DNA of 64,000 nt from Desmodus rotundus (GCF_022682495.2 NC_071389.1:13073199-13137198), one strand, 5' to 3'. Positions 48,830-59,692 are shown, counted from the stretch's first letter. The notes: a model not told the origin generated them from the letters alone. Program-made: numbers and translations.

Positions 48830-49020
48830 TTCATCATTTATTTAGGGCCTCCCGGCATGTCCAGAATTTCCTTAAGTTTCCATGTTTAATCCTCATGGTG
48901 TCCAGGGGGTTAGGTCATGTTTTCCTCATCCTATGACACTCAGGGAGGTGAGGTGACCCATCCGGGGCCACACGGCCGGCAGGACACCCTCAGTCACCTA
49001 CTTTAAGACCCGCGCTCACA
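48830..49020 (-). repeat. MIR fragment
   Basis: TTTAATCCTCATGGTGTCCA, CCTCATCCTATGACACTCAG and ATCCGGGGCCACACGGCCGG are reverse MIR. Confidence 0.65.
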
Positions 49021-49509
49021 GGTCGGGGCGTCCCATTTTTAGGAAACAGCAAAACTCTGGGGAATTGGGTGGGCGCACACATGTGGGAAGGCCTGTCTCT
49101 GGAGGGGTGATGGGGTGATGAGGGACAGGGGTGGGTATGGCTCTAAAGTGTCCAGAAGAGGTCAAGGACAGGTTTTAGTCACAAAGAGGACTGGGGCCCC
49201 CAGGATGTCAGCAGTGTTGCGGGACAACTTGGGAGCTCTTCAGACCCCAAGGCCACCATAGGACCTCCCAGAGCCTCCCAAAATAACCACTGGTCAAATT
49301 AATGCAGGGCTTTGGCTACACAAATGCAGCGCCAGCTCAAACCCTGCGTTTCCCTTCCAACCCGGTGACTAAGAGAAGGTAGCCCCCAAAGGCAGGGCTC
49401 TCCTCTGGGTGAGGCTGAGCTCCCCCAGGCCAGTGTCCCCTCAGGAAAAAGGCTGAGTTCCTCTTGGTAAGGAGCGAAGCCCGAGCCTTTGGCCAGGGCT
49501 CCTCAAGTC
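49021..49509. other. 5' flank, unassigned
   Basis: No gene or recognisable repeat. Confidence 0.4.
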
Positions 49510-49700
49510 AGCTGGTGTTGAATCATGTGCCAGGCACTACGTTAATTCCATGGTCCTCACTGTCCCTAAGGTGGGGACAGTTACTGTCCTCATTGCATAG
49601 GGAGAAACTGAGGCTCAGAGAGGTGAAGTATATTGAGGTCACAGAGCTGCAAGCAGAGAGGGAGAGCTGGACTCAGGTCTCTCTGACTCCAGAGCCCAAG
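49510..49700 (-). repeat. MIR SINE
   Basis: CATGTGCCAGGCACTACGTT, GGAGAAACTGAGGCTCAGAG and GGTGAAGTATATTGAGGTCA are reverse MIR. Confidence 0.85.
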
Positions 49701-50929
49701 GGCTCATCCTCCACCATCTGCCTGGTGTTTGCTGAAGCCCTGGATTGGAGTGGGCAGTGGGGCCGGAGGAGCAAAAGGAGGTGAGTTTTCATTCCCACTC
49801 CCTTGGGCCCCCAGGCAGACCAGAAGGTGAGCGTGTGGCATGCTGGGGCCTGTGGGGGAGCTGGGGTGGACAAGGAGCAGAGTGTGTGTGGGGTGATGGC
49901 ATGGAGGGGTAGGAAACCCAGCCTGGGCAATGCCAATCCCTACCAGGAAACACCTTTGCTTGTTTGGCCAGGCTGTGGGCAGAGGTGAGCGGTGTGGGGT
50001 GCCCACTGCCACAAACCGGAGATGGTTTCCAAGGGTAGAGGCTAAACAGTCGCCTTGGTTACTTGGGTCTGTACCTGGGGTGATGGGTCAGCTCTGGAAT
50101 ATTCCAGGAAGTGAAGGAGGAGACCTCAGGTTCTGAAAGCGAGGTGGGGGGTAAAAGCTGGAGGGCCCAAGAGGAGCTGCTGCCGCAGAGGCCGGCCCCA
50201 GCTGGGCAGCTGGGATTGTCTCCTCCCCAGGGAGGGGTCCTGGAGTTGGGACATCATGGAGGCTTCTGCTCTTGTCAGGCTGGCAGCTCCAGTGTGAGGG
50301 GAGAGAGAGAGGGCGTCATGTTTCTTAAGAATCAAGACGCCTTTGTTACTCTGTACTGGGCTGTCCACTGTCGATTTCATGTGTTCATCCACCAGTCCAA
50401 CAAGAGGTCACTGAGCAGGCTCTGAGCAAGGCCTGGCGGTGCGACACCGAAGAAGACAAACTCATGGTCGTCTCTGGGGAGTTTCAGTGCAGAAAGGTGG
50501 TATTGGCTTCTCACAGGTGGTCTGCAGAGTGAGCCAGCTTGAGCAACGCAAAACAAAACAGAACATGGTGGGGGCGCATCACGCAATGGAGAAGACTGTC
50601 AGGCACTGCTTATTCCGGGGCAGAGGCACATTCGCAGCCTCCGCTGCCCTGTCTCTGTCTCTTGGTTCCACGTTCTCTGTCTGGGGGCTTCATTCTCATC
50701 TAGGCATTCTCCACGGGATGCTGAGAGTGCCTGCCCCAGCCAATGTCCCTACAGCTCCCCCCGCTCTATCAACATCCAGATATCCCCGCCTCTGAGACCA
50801 TTAGGTGTGTGTGTTGGGGGGTGGGGGGTGTTCTCCCGAGGAAAAGGTAAAATCAATGTGTCCGTGACTGAGAAGACAGATATCCAAGGAACAATTCCAC
50901 CAATCCTTATGTAATTGCAATTGTGATTG
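49701..50929. other. 5' flank, unassigned; old repeat trace near 50380
   Basis: ACTGAGCAGGCTCTGAGCAA and AACTCATGGTCGTCTCTGGG at 50380-50480 resemble the unassigned old repeat seen at 15520. The rest is not recognised. Confidence 0.35.
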
Positions 50930-51505
50930 GTGCTACAGAGGAGAAGTACAAGGTGAGGTCAATAAGTGGAAGAATCTGATCTAGTCTGAGAAATCAAGAA
51001 AGGCTTCCCGGAAGAAGTGGCCATTGAATAGAGATGTGAGGCCTAAGCAGGAGTTAACAGGCCTAGGGTGGGAAAGGGTGTTAATGGCAGAGGGAGCAGA
51101 GTAGCCATGAGGTTGAGTGCAGGGAGCCCCAGGCAAGAGATAGGTAGGTAGGACAGCAGGCTCAGCCCACAGGAGCCTCTCTGTGGAGGTAACGGAAAGG
51201 AATTTGGGAGTTTTCTTGAGAGCCAAAGGAGGCCATGGGAGAGCTGTAACTGGTGGGCAACAGCATTGAGTAAATGTTGTATGGTGGTATATATTCCTTC
51301 TGGCTGCGCTATGGAGAATGGCCAAAAGATCTGTGAGGTGGCTGCAGTTGTAGTCCAGGCAGGAGCTGATGGTGGTTTGGATGAGGGAAGTGACATAGCA
51401 GACAGAGAGAGATGGATAAATCTGAAATGTATTTGGGAGATAAAATTAATGATTTGGTACCTGATTGGATGGGGGAGGGTGGGAAGAAATAAACACTTGA
51501 AGGAT
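50930..51505 (+). repeat. Ancient dispersed repeat, long copy, family unassigned
   Basis: AAAGGCTTCCCGGAAGAAGT, TGAATAGAGATGTGAGGCCT, GGCTGCAGTTGTAGTCCAGG and CAGGAGCTGATGGTGGTTTG follow a familiar mammalian repeat order over more than 500 bp, the longest copy here. Confidence 0.6.
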
Positions 51506-51539
51506 GGTGTTTTGGCTTCTGGTGCACCGCAACCTACCT

Positions 51540-51665
51540 AGTGCGTATCAATGGCTCTCGTTTAACGGCTCTGGAAGCTGAGGCTCAGAGACAGGATGTG
51601 CCCAAGGTCACCCAGTGTGCGAGTGGCCGAGCCCGGATTCAAACTCAGGTTTATGTGTCTTTGAA
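51540..51665 (-). repeat. MIR fragment carrying CCAAGGTCA
   Basis: GGAAGCTGAGGCTCAGAGAC and GTGCCCAAGGTCACCCAGTG are reverse MIR; CCAAGGTCA is at 51602-51610. Confidence 0.85.
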
Positions 51666-51687
51666 ACCCATGCCCGTTTCCTCTATG

Positions 51688-51907
51688 GATATTTATTATT
51701 TATTTATAGACAGAGGGAAGGGAAGGAGAAAGAGAGGGAGAGAAACATTGATGTGAGAGAGAAACATTGATTGGTTGCCTCTCTTATGTGCCCGACCGGG
51801 CACCGAACCTGCATGCACACCAGGCATGTGCTCTGACCGGGAATCCAACCTATGACCTTTCACTTTTTGGGACAGTGCTTATCTAACTGAGCCACACCGG
51901 TCAGAGC
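51688..51907 (-). mobile_element. VES SINE (bat), reverse orientation
   Basis: Read on the minus strand it begins GCTCTGACCGGTGTGGCTCA, continues through a GGTTGGATTCCCGGTCAGAG-like box and AGGCAACCAATCAATGTTTC twice-repeated unit, and ends in CT-rich and A/T-rich tail. No clear target-site duplication was found. Confidence 0.9.
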
Positions 51908-52179
51908 TTTTCCATGGTTCTCTCTCTGCTTTTATCGCCCCCATTAAGGCTTTGAGAAATGAGTGACAGATTGAGAGAGGCTTTGGGAACCCGGCTCCTT
52001 GCCTAGGAAACACCCACTGTGTGGTTGCGGGGACCCAGAAAGTCCGCAGCCAAGAGACCCAGTCAGAGGGCTGGTTAGAGAGCAGCCTTGGGGAGGGTGA
52101 CTCGGGAAGGACACCAGCCCCTTCTACCCCTGACAGCCAGGGTAGGTAAAGCTGTGTGTGTGGCCTGGGGAATTTTAGT

Positions 52180-52370
52180 GTCTGGGGACAAGCAGGGACT
52201 CTGGAGTCTGGCCTAGAGGTTGAATCCTGGCTCCATGACCTTTGAACTCTGTCTCTAAGACTCAGTTACCTTGCTTGTAAAATGTCTATGATTTCTGACC
52301 TGCGGGCGATGAAGCTTTGGCACTGAGAAGGGGCCTGTAAATTGTAGCTGTTAAAATTCTCTCATGCTAA
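52180..52370 (+). repeat. MIR SINE with DR1-like motif
   Basis: GGACTCTGGAGTCTGGCCTA, GAATCCTGGCTCCATGACCT and CAGTTACCTTGCTTGTAAAA are sense MIR. TGACCTTTGAACT (52236-52248) is a DR1-like nuclear receptor motif. Confidence 0.8.
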
Positions 52371-52829
52371 CCTGGGAGTTTGAGTAATACTGAGAGAGTC
52401 AAGCAAATCCTCAGAGTCCGTGGGGGAAGTGGCTGGCACTGGTGCTGGCAGACACCTTGAATTTGCATCCTTACTCTCCATGGCTCAGCAACACTTACTC
52501 TTCTCCAGGAAGCCGCTTGGCCTGCCCCCCCCCCACAGTGCACCTGCCCTCCTCCAGGCCTTGAATTCCCAGTGGACTGGACCTTTCGCGGCTATCTTCT
52601 TGCTGTTCTGACCTCACGACTCCTGGGAAGTGAAACCAGGTGGCGTTGCCCAAACAGCTGAGCGACCTGGAGTGACTTAACCTCACTGTCTCTCTGTTAA
52701 CTCAGCCAGTCAGAAGAGATAAGACCATTTTCCCCAGAGCGTGTTTAAGAATTTAATGAGATAATGTGTGTGAAGTGCCCCACACAGGAATAAATAGTAC
52801 TTCCCCTTGGGTTGTCATTATAGGTTTAT
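52371..52829. other. 5' flank with C-tract and CTCF-like core
   Basis: A run of about ten C residues is at 52525-52535. CCAGGTGGCG (52636-52645) fits the core of the CTCF motif but its flank is poor. MIR traces (CTCACTGTCTCTCTGTTAAC; AATTTAATGAGATAATGTGT) follow at 52670-52800. Confidence 0.4.
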
Positions 52830-52970
52830 GCTTGTCTTCTTTCTGGGCCATGAGCCCCACAGAAGGTAGAAATTATACCTCAATGACCTCTGAATACTCT
52901 GAGTGGGATAGGATGCTTAACCCATAGTAGGTGCTTAGTTAAGCCCTGTTGAATCAATGCACTGTCTCTC
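52830..52970 (+). repeat. L2 3' tail
   Basis: CATGAGCCCCACAGAAGGTA, ACCCATAGTAGGTGCTTAGT and TTGAATCAATG match the L2 terminus. Confidence 0.75.
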
Positions 52971-52999
52971 TTGGTGTCCCCAGCAGTGCCTTGCACATG

Positions 53000-53240
53000 G
53001 TTGAGAGGCAGGTTAAGGTAGAGGTTAGGAGAATGGATTTGGGAATCAGGTAGATTTGGGGTTCTTATCCTGCCTCTGACTCATAACAGCTTTGATTCTT
53101 TGTCACTTCGCTTACCTCTGCAGAATAAGATTAAAGGGCCTTCTCCCAGGGTTCTGTGATGATTTGTTAAATCACATTAACTCGTGCATGGGAAATGCTT
53201 AATGCGTTTCAAGATGGAAGCTGCAATTATAATTAATCAA
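53000..53240 (+). repeat. MIR SINE
   Basis: GAGAATGGATTTGGGAATCA, TCCTGCCTCTGACTCATAAC and CTTACCTCTGCAGAATAAGA are sense MIR, ending GGGAAATGCTTAATGC. Confidence 0.75.
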
Positions 53241-53424
53241 TTAACTCCTATGTATGTGACTGCCCAGTGCAGTGGGCCTGTGTGGGTGCTTTCTCAGTAC
53301 CCTCTGCCCTCCCAGATAACCTTGACTTTGGTTTGGGGAGCCATATCATTCCAGGGACTGACCCTGTCTGTGGCGCTAGGCAGGAGTGGGGCTCAGTCAG
53401 TAAACACAGTTCAACACCCTGGCT

Positions 53425-53640
53425 CAGTGATCATTTTAGGGTTGGGCACGTGACCCAGACCTGTCATACCAGAGTGAACCTCAGGACTTTCAGGAACTCT
53501 GGGACAAAGATGTTCTCCCATACTCCACTGAGCACAGATGAGGTGATCTTTGTCTTTGGAACTGCTGGTAGGTGTCTTGGAATTATAAGGGGAGTCAGTC
53601 TTGAAAAAGGCAAGGCAAGTGAAAGAAAGAAACTAGGTCC
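53425..53640 (+). repeat. Unassigned old repeat, copy 1
   Basis: GTTGGGCACGTGACCCAGAC, CCAGAGTGAACCTCAGGACT and TTTCAGGAACTCTGGGACAA share order with copies at 54925, 56055 and 59285. Confidence 0.45.
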
Positions 53641-54924
53641 TTGCTGGCAGTGTTAAGCTGCTGGATCAAGCCTTTCCTGAAGGACTTTTAAAAAAAATGT
53701 GAGTCAATAAATTGACTTTATTATTTACGGCTGTTTAAATTGGGTTTTCTGTTCCTAGTAACAAAAATCATTCTTACGGATACAACCCATACATTTCTCC
53801 ACCTTGTGTAGCTGTCACTTCCTTTCTGTGGGTGGGGTGACATCGGCCCAGGCCACATTTCCTCCATGAGTACATGGACTCTGTGAGAACCAGCTGACGC
53901 TGCTGCCTGTCGGAAACCAGACCACCCAGTAGTCAAAAGATTATGGAAACATAAAGAAAACCAGAGCAGGGAAAAATCCAAGTGAATGCTTCCAGAATAA
54001 CCAAAGAGGAAAAAAAAAGTGGTGGCAACTTTAACAGCAAAATAATTGACCACCACACTCCTGATTGAAGACTGTGTACCTTGACCTGAAGGGTGTGTCA
54101 TTTCTGCAGGGAATATTTGTTGCTTCTGGCTGCCAGCATCCACTCCCCTGGAGGCCAGCCCTCTGGTTCCCTTCCCTGGAATACCTTAGGGGTCCCACCT
54201 TCACTAGCTACAGGTGGGCAACAGAAGCTCCTTTACTGGAATCGAATGTTGTTGCATCCCTGAGTCTGGATCCTTACCATGGTATTCCGGTTGTGAACCC
54301 AATATTTTATCTCCTGCTCTCTAACCTCTGCAGTGTCCTTGGTTCCCCAGCCTAGTGCTCCAGCCTGCTGTGGATCCTGTGAGCTCCCAGTAGCTGAAAC
54401 TAGCAAGGGTCATTTCTGTTGCTTGCAACCAAAGAGTCCTCAGTGATACACCTTCTGAAGGCGCTGTGACAAGGTGGGAGAGGCGTCTGTCATTTTTTGA
54501 GAGCTTATCAAACGCAGGCTGAGTGATTTCCCACTAGGTTCTGGCTCTGTACTCGATGGGTCCGTTCCTGGGAGGCAGGCTGGGTAACTGTGAAGGGTCC
54601 TCAAAGTCATAGTGCATTGTCAGGGATCAGGCATTGTCTGCAGGCTGAATACATACATATGTAATAATGCTGAAGCGACGAATGGAATGTAAATCAGTTT
54701 CAAGGAATTCCTAAATTCACGTTTAGAAAAACCATTAGGTAGCTTTTCATCTAATGAATACTGAATGTAAAATCTGGTTAAGTGTTCACGTGGAGAAAGG
54801 GTGCTGCTCTTGAAAATGTAAGAATCACAGTGGGGGTGTGGCGAGCAGAGGGTGCGTTCCCCAGGGCCTCTGGTTGTTTCTCCTTGCCTCCTAGAACCTG
54901 TTTTCCCTCCAGGATTGCATTCTG
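53641..54924. other. AT-richer flank, possibly LTR-derived in part
   Basis: TTTCTGTTGCTTGCAACCAA and AGTCCTCAGTGATACA near 54410-54450 resemble the 3' end of an old mammalian LTR. The rest (53700-54060, 54480-54920) is unassigned. Confidence 0.35.
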
Positions 54925-55110
54925 TTAGAGCTCTGGAAACCGGCTCCTCCCACTGGCTCCAGAGGTGGCACGTGACTCAGATCTTGCCAATCAGAGCATT
55001 GGATTTCCCTCTTCGCAGTGATTGGTTCAGGGATGGGAAAATGACCCATCCAGAGCCAATGAGAAGCAGTTAAGGGTTTGCTCGGGCTGCTGGGAAGGAG
55101 CCGCCCACCG
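54925..55110 (+). repeat. Unassigned old repeat, copy 2
   Basis: CAGATCTTGCCAATCAGAGC, AGTGATTGGTTCAGGGATGG and GAAAATGACCCATCCAGAGC are the clearest version of the repeat. Confidence 0.5.
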
Positions 55111-55557
55111 TGGCTTAGAGGATTTAAACCTGAAGAGCCCCAGTGGCCTGGAGTCTTGGCAGGTACCTGGCAGGGTGAGAGTGAGGTTGTCGGTCAGTGG
55201 AGACAGCGCAGAGGAGGGGGAGTCCAGAGACACAGAGAGAGAGCACCTGAGTCCTAATGAGGTGGGCTTGGGCCTCTGCTCAGGCCTCGAAGAGCCAGCT
55301 GACCCCAGGACTCCTCGGGGACAGAAGCCAAAGAATCCTCCTTTTTCTTAAGCCGCTGAAGGGTCCCAGCGGATGCACGGGAGAAGTGTTGCAGGTATTC
55401 CGAGACTCATTTAGAAACCCGTCCCGTTACTGCCCCAGAAACTGGTAACTCAGGAAAGGCACATTCAGTGTAATTCAACCGAGATGTATCAAGGGACCTG
55501 CTTTCCTCGTGGGGTGTGGCTTCGAGATGTACCCGCCTCTCCGAGGAGACCCATTTT

Positions 55558-55748
55558 AGAGTTGCCAGGTTTAGCAAATAAAAACATAGGACTTCTAGTT
55601 AAATTTGAGATTCAGATAAACAGTGAATAGTGTTTCAGTATAAGTGTATCTCATTCAGTGATCAAGACATAGTTATACCAGGTAATTATTTCCTGTGTAT
55701 CTGAAGTTCACATTTAACTGAGTGCCCCGTATTTTGTCAGGCAACCCC
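55558..55748. mobile_element. Palindromic MITE-like DNA transposon relic
   Basis: The two arms, GAGTTGCCAGGTTTAGCAAA onward and, on the opposite strand, GGGTTGCCTGACAAAATACG onward, are inverted copies including AGTTAAATTTGAGATTCAGA / AGTTAAATGTGAACTTCAGA. The whole is a roughly 190-bp imperfect palindrome. It matches a common old mammalian palindromic repeat whose name I do not recall. Confidence 0.7.
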
Positions 55749-56054
55749 ACCCCAGCCATCCTCTGAAGTAACCCTGGACAGGTTTGTTCCCGAGGTGAGG
55801 AGGAGACAGGCACAGGGCATGCGAGCTGACGATGGAGTGGGAGCCTGGGCATGTCAGGGTTGCCTGGGGAGGCGCTAAAGAAGGGGAGAGGGAAGAGAGA
55901 AGAGGGGAGTGGGGCCACTGAGGTGTCGACAGATGGGGGGGCCTTGAGGCCCAGCAGGGGAAGTGCATGACACTGTGCCTGCAGTGGCCATAATCCCCTG
56001 AAGAGGAAGCTCTCTGGTCTTCCCCCCTGCTCTAAGGGCCCATGTTTGCACCTC

Positions 56055-56320
56055 ATGACCCTCCAGCTATTGTTGATTGGATAAGGATGGGTGTCTGACC
56101 CAAGGACAGCCAATCCAGGGCCAGACTCTCACTGTGACTCAGTGAGAAGACTTGAAGTGGCCTGAGCTTAGAGATGCAGAGAGGCCAAGGCAGCCGGCAG
56201 TGGGAACCGAAGCCAGATGGAGATGTGGAGAGAGGCTGAGAGGCCGTGAGGGGCCTGTGCAAAGAGAGCAAGCTGTGCCAGCTCAAAGGCTGTGAGGTCA
56301 AGAAGCTAACCTAGGTCTTG
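56055..56320 (+). repeat. Unassigned old repeat, copy 3
   Basis: GTTGATTGGATAAGGATGGG, TGTCTGACCCAAGGACAGCC and AATCCAGGGCCAGACTCTCA share the order of copies 2 and 4. Confidence 0.45.
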
Positions 56321-56334
56321 AGATGACCCTACTC

Positions 56335-56509
56335 TTTTTTTTTAAATCCTCACCTGAGGATATGTTTATTGACTTAAGAGAGAAAGAGAAACATCAGTGT
56401 GAGAGAAACATCAATCGGTTGCCTCCTGTATGCGCCCCTGGAACCCGCAACTTTTTGGTGTATGGGACAATGCTCCAACCAACTGAACCACCCGGCCACA
56501 GCCAGATAG
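56335..56509 (-). mobile_element. VES SINE (bat) with target-site duplication
   Basis: On the minus strand it begins TCTGGCTGTGGCCGGGTGGT, continues AGTTGGTTGGAGCATTGTCC and AGGCAACCGATTGATGTTTC, and ends in an A-run (plus-strand T-run at 56335-56343). Flanks GACCCTACTC (56325-56334) and GACCCTGCTC (56510-56519) are a 9/10 duplication. Confidence 0.9.
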
Positions 56510-56539
56510 GACCCTGCTCTTAAGAAGCTTCTAGTCCCA

Positions 56540-56830
56540 TGGTGAGCAGGCCCTTAGGGAGTGAACACTGTGTCTCGGAGTGAGGATAGGGACACGCAAA
56601 ATATGCTTCTGAGACAGAGAGGAGGAAGATGCTAACTCTGCCTGGCAGGTTCAGGAGGGCTTCCTGGAGGTTGGACAGGAGATTGGATTAGAGATGAGGG
56701 CTTGGCAATTGTCGATCTCATAGGGACACGGGGATGAAGCTGGCCAAGGAGAGGGGAGAGACCAGGGTCACATGAATGCTTTGGGGAGCCAGGTGGGCAC
56801 ATGAGTGAGCCAGGTCGGTCAGGTGTGAAA
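56540..56830 (+). repeat. Ancient dispersed repeat, family unassigned
   Basis: TTCAGGAGGGCTTCCTGGAG and TAGAGATGAGGGCTTGGC repeat the pattern of 41450 and 50930. Confidence 0.4.
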
Positions 56831-56984
56831 GGGATCCCGTGGCCTTCTGGGTCTGGCTTCTATGTCCCACTTTTAAAATGGCAGGGACCCATTAATTGTT
56901 CTCTAATTGAAATAAACCACAATGAAATGATAAAGAGCTAATGTCACTCTGGCCAACTGGAAAATCCACAGTCTGTCTAAAGCA

Positions 56985-57155
56985 GCTACCCACTAGCATC
57001 ACCAGGGGCAGTTTTACGACATGGGATTCCTGAGCCGCACCCCTGGAGAATCTGACTTAATTGGTCTAGAGTGGGCCCCAGGCAACAAAATATTTTACTA
57101 GCTGCCCAGGTGATTCTCATTTGATCCTAAGGTGCGGCCGAGGCCGAGAACCACC
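56985..57155 (+). mobile_element. MER20-like hAT DNA transposon, nearly full length
   Basis: ACTAGCATCACCAGGGGCAG, CACCCCTGGAGAATCTGACT, TAATTGGTCTAGAGTGGGCC, GCTGCCCAGGTGATTCTCAT and GAGAACCACCGCTCC follow MER20 order from start to its inverted end. Confidence 0.7.
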
Positions 57156-57339
57156 GCTCCAAAAGGAATGCCGGCTGGTGCCTTGCAGCAGCATCTTCCC
57201 AAATCTTTTCATTTCTCAAGGAAAGCTAGAAATCTGGATTTTTCTGGGAAACCACCTTATTTTAAAATGTTGGCTCAACTTAAAAATAGAGGCAACATTG
57301 GGAGTACTTAAGGTCCTTATCCTCACAGAGGGTATTTAT

Positions 57340-57450
57340 GAGCTATTTATATGTATTTTGCAGATGAGGAGACAGAGGCTATGTAACTCACCTACAGCTA
57401 GGATGCCAAACCAAGACACATACCCAAACAGTCTGGCCCCAGAGCCCGTG
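57340..57450 (-). repeat. MIR fragment
   Basis: TTTTGCAGATGAGGAGACAG and AACTCACCTACAGCTAGGAT are reverse MIR. Confidence 0.7.
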
Positions 57451-58084
57451 CTTTTCTCCACAGCGCCCATCTGCTGCCTGGACCTGGCTCATGGCCCAGT
57501 AGTTTGTGACCTCTGGCAGGTGAGTGAGAGATGAAGAGGGCCTGGGGCAGAGCCCTGGCCCTGATGAAAAAGAAGGAAGGAGCGGGCAGAGGGTGGGTGA
57601 ACTGCATCAGACACTTGTTGAGTGAGTGGAAGAAGGGAGCCCTCTGCCATCTGTCATGGCCCCCAGCACCTCTGAAGCCCCACGTGGCCCTGCCCAGGGA
57701 GTGGAGCCCAGCGGCTCTGCTTCCTACAAGGCCTAGCAGGTTCAGGCTTGAGTCTTCATCAAAACAGTGCTGGCTGGGCCAAGATGCTGCAGATAAGTGG
57801 GCTCACCTGGTACTGGGGCTGCTGCCAGGGGTTGCTACAACCTTTGCTTGTTGCGGTGACTCAGGGCAGGTCGTCACCTGGCGGCAGCCATCATGTCTTA
57901 TGCTGTGGGCTCCAGGCTGGGCCCTGGGAGGTGTCTCTGTCTGAGGCTGGAGAGACCCACCCAGGGAGCATTGCTCCTGTAGTTGCCCTATAAGGGAATG
58001 CTGTCTTCCTTCAGGCTTCAAGGATGGGGTGGGGTCTTGCAGGGTCAGGCAAGAGCAAGAATTCAATCAGCTGGTGGGGCTGGG

Positions 58085-58290
58085 TAGGAAGAGGAGAGTG
58101 GGCATTTTCTGTGTGCCTCCTGTGTGTGCTCAGTGCCTCTACATCTGATTTCTTAATTTTCACCATTTTGAGGGGTCAGTGCCATTATCTCCATTTTACA
58201 GATGAGGAAGCTGAGGCTCAGAGAGGTGAGGTGACTCGGTCAAGGTTTCATGGTTTATAAATGGAGCTGCGATTTGACTCCAGGTTGTTT
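58085..58290 (-). repeat. MIR SINE
   Basis: CTCCATTTTACAGATGAGGA, AGCTGAGGCTCAGAGAGGTG and ATTTGACTCCAGG are reverse MIR, well preserved. Confidence 0.9.
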
Positions 58291-58529
58291 CCTGGCTGCT
58301 TATCTTCTCTGGATATGTCCTCAGGCCCCTTCTCAAAACCCACCTAACTCCCACTCACTGTCGACCCCAAGGCCCGACTGCCCTGCCAGGCCGGGATGTG
58401 TACAGCTCAGGGGTACACTTACAGGTCACAGGCATCTGGGCAGGCCCGATCAAGAGGCGACATGCGGGCATTCCTACAGGTAGACTGCAGAGAGATTTGG
58501 GGCAGGCACTTGTTAACACACCGATCAAA

Positions 58530-58715
58530 TCATATCATGGATCTGTGGCCATCAGGCCAAGAATCATTTTAATTGAATTAGAAATAAGTACAAAGTTACA
58601 TGTTGTTGTCTAGCTAAAAAAGCAGTGATTATTTTGTTTCCCAGATCATTTTAGCTTTATAAAAGTACTTCAAAAATCAATCTTGTTGTCTTTTCATCTC
58701 TGCTAAGACCTTCCC
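58530..58715. other. AT-rich patch without repeat identity
   Basis: AAGAATCATTTTAATTGAAT and AAAAGCAGTGATTATTTTGT stand out from GC-rich neighbours. It could be a conserved element; nothing more can be said. Confidence 0.25.
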
Positions 58716-59284
58716 TTCTTGCTCCTCCGCAGACAGGCTGGCCGGGTGGCTTGTGGGCCTGTGCGGTAGATGCTTGGCCCTCTTTGCTTGTCGGGTCAGT
58801 CCTGCTGCATCCAGATGAAGGCACCTGGAGGGTCTGAACCTGGGTGCTGGGGAGTTCTGTGGAAGAGCCCCCAGAGCCCAGGCAGGAACACTTCTCAGGA
58901 GGGTCCCATTTTGTTAAGTGGGCTGGGCATTAGCTGGCTGGAACCTGGGAGGGGGGAGGTGCCTGCTGAGTGTTTAATGAGAGGCTAGCTCTCTGGCCTG
59001 GTGTTCTAGGCTCCCTTCCGCCATGCCCTGCCTGGTCCAACCCTCCAGCCTCTACCTCCCCTGCCTCCAGACCTGAGCCGCTCAGCAGTCTCAGTGTCAC
59101 ACCTCCGTAACTTTGCGTGGGCTCTTAGATTATGCAAGGGGCACGGTAGCAAGCCAGCCTGCGTGCCTGGAAGAAGCAATGTCTGAGGCTCGTTGTAAAG
59201 GCTGTTGGTTGGGTTTTGATTGTCTAGCACCCACAGTCCCCAGGGATCTTCCTCTGCCCACTCTTAGTCTGTTTTCCATGAGGC

Positions 59285-59485
59285 TCCTCCCTCTTAGAGG
59301 TGAAACATGTGACCTGCCCGAGCCAGTCTGGTCATTGTTTTCCTTCAGCCATAGGGATTGGTTCAGTCAGAGCCAGTGGGACATGCTGAGATGTTGTTGG
59401 GGCTGCTGGACAGACCCAAGCCCTCCTTCTCCTGGACTTGGATCTGGACTTGGGTTCTCCAGCCTGCCCCCCTCCCTGGAAGCTC
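59285..59485 (+). repeat. Unassigned old repeat, copy 4
   Basis: AAACATGTGACCTGCCCGAG, GCCATAGGGATTGGTTCAGT and CAGAGCCAGTGGGACATGCT match copy 2. Confidence 0.45.
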
Positions 59486-59668
59486 TCGGCAGCTTCCTAG
59501 TAAATGCCCCTTGAGCATAAGGAAGCCAAATTGGAGTCTGTTGCTGGCAATCGAGGAGCTCTAGGGAAGGCCTCCCTCAAATCTACAAGTGTCCACCCCT
59601 AGCTCCAGGTGCAGAGGAACCCAATGCCTCTTCCGTGATAGCTAGATGGGGCTGTGAGCCAGGGCCCC

Positions 59669-59692
59669 GGGGGGTGGGATGGGGGGTGGGGA
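59669..59692 (+). other. G-quadruplex-prone G-run array
   Basis: Four G-runs (GGGGGG, GGG, GGGGGG, GGGG) with one- or two-base loops. Intergenic. Confidence 0.5.

Noticed and set aside
51853..51870. TGACCTTT half-site in a VES SINE
   Set aside because: Part of the SINE sequence and not matching the extended half-site.
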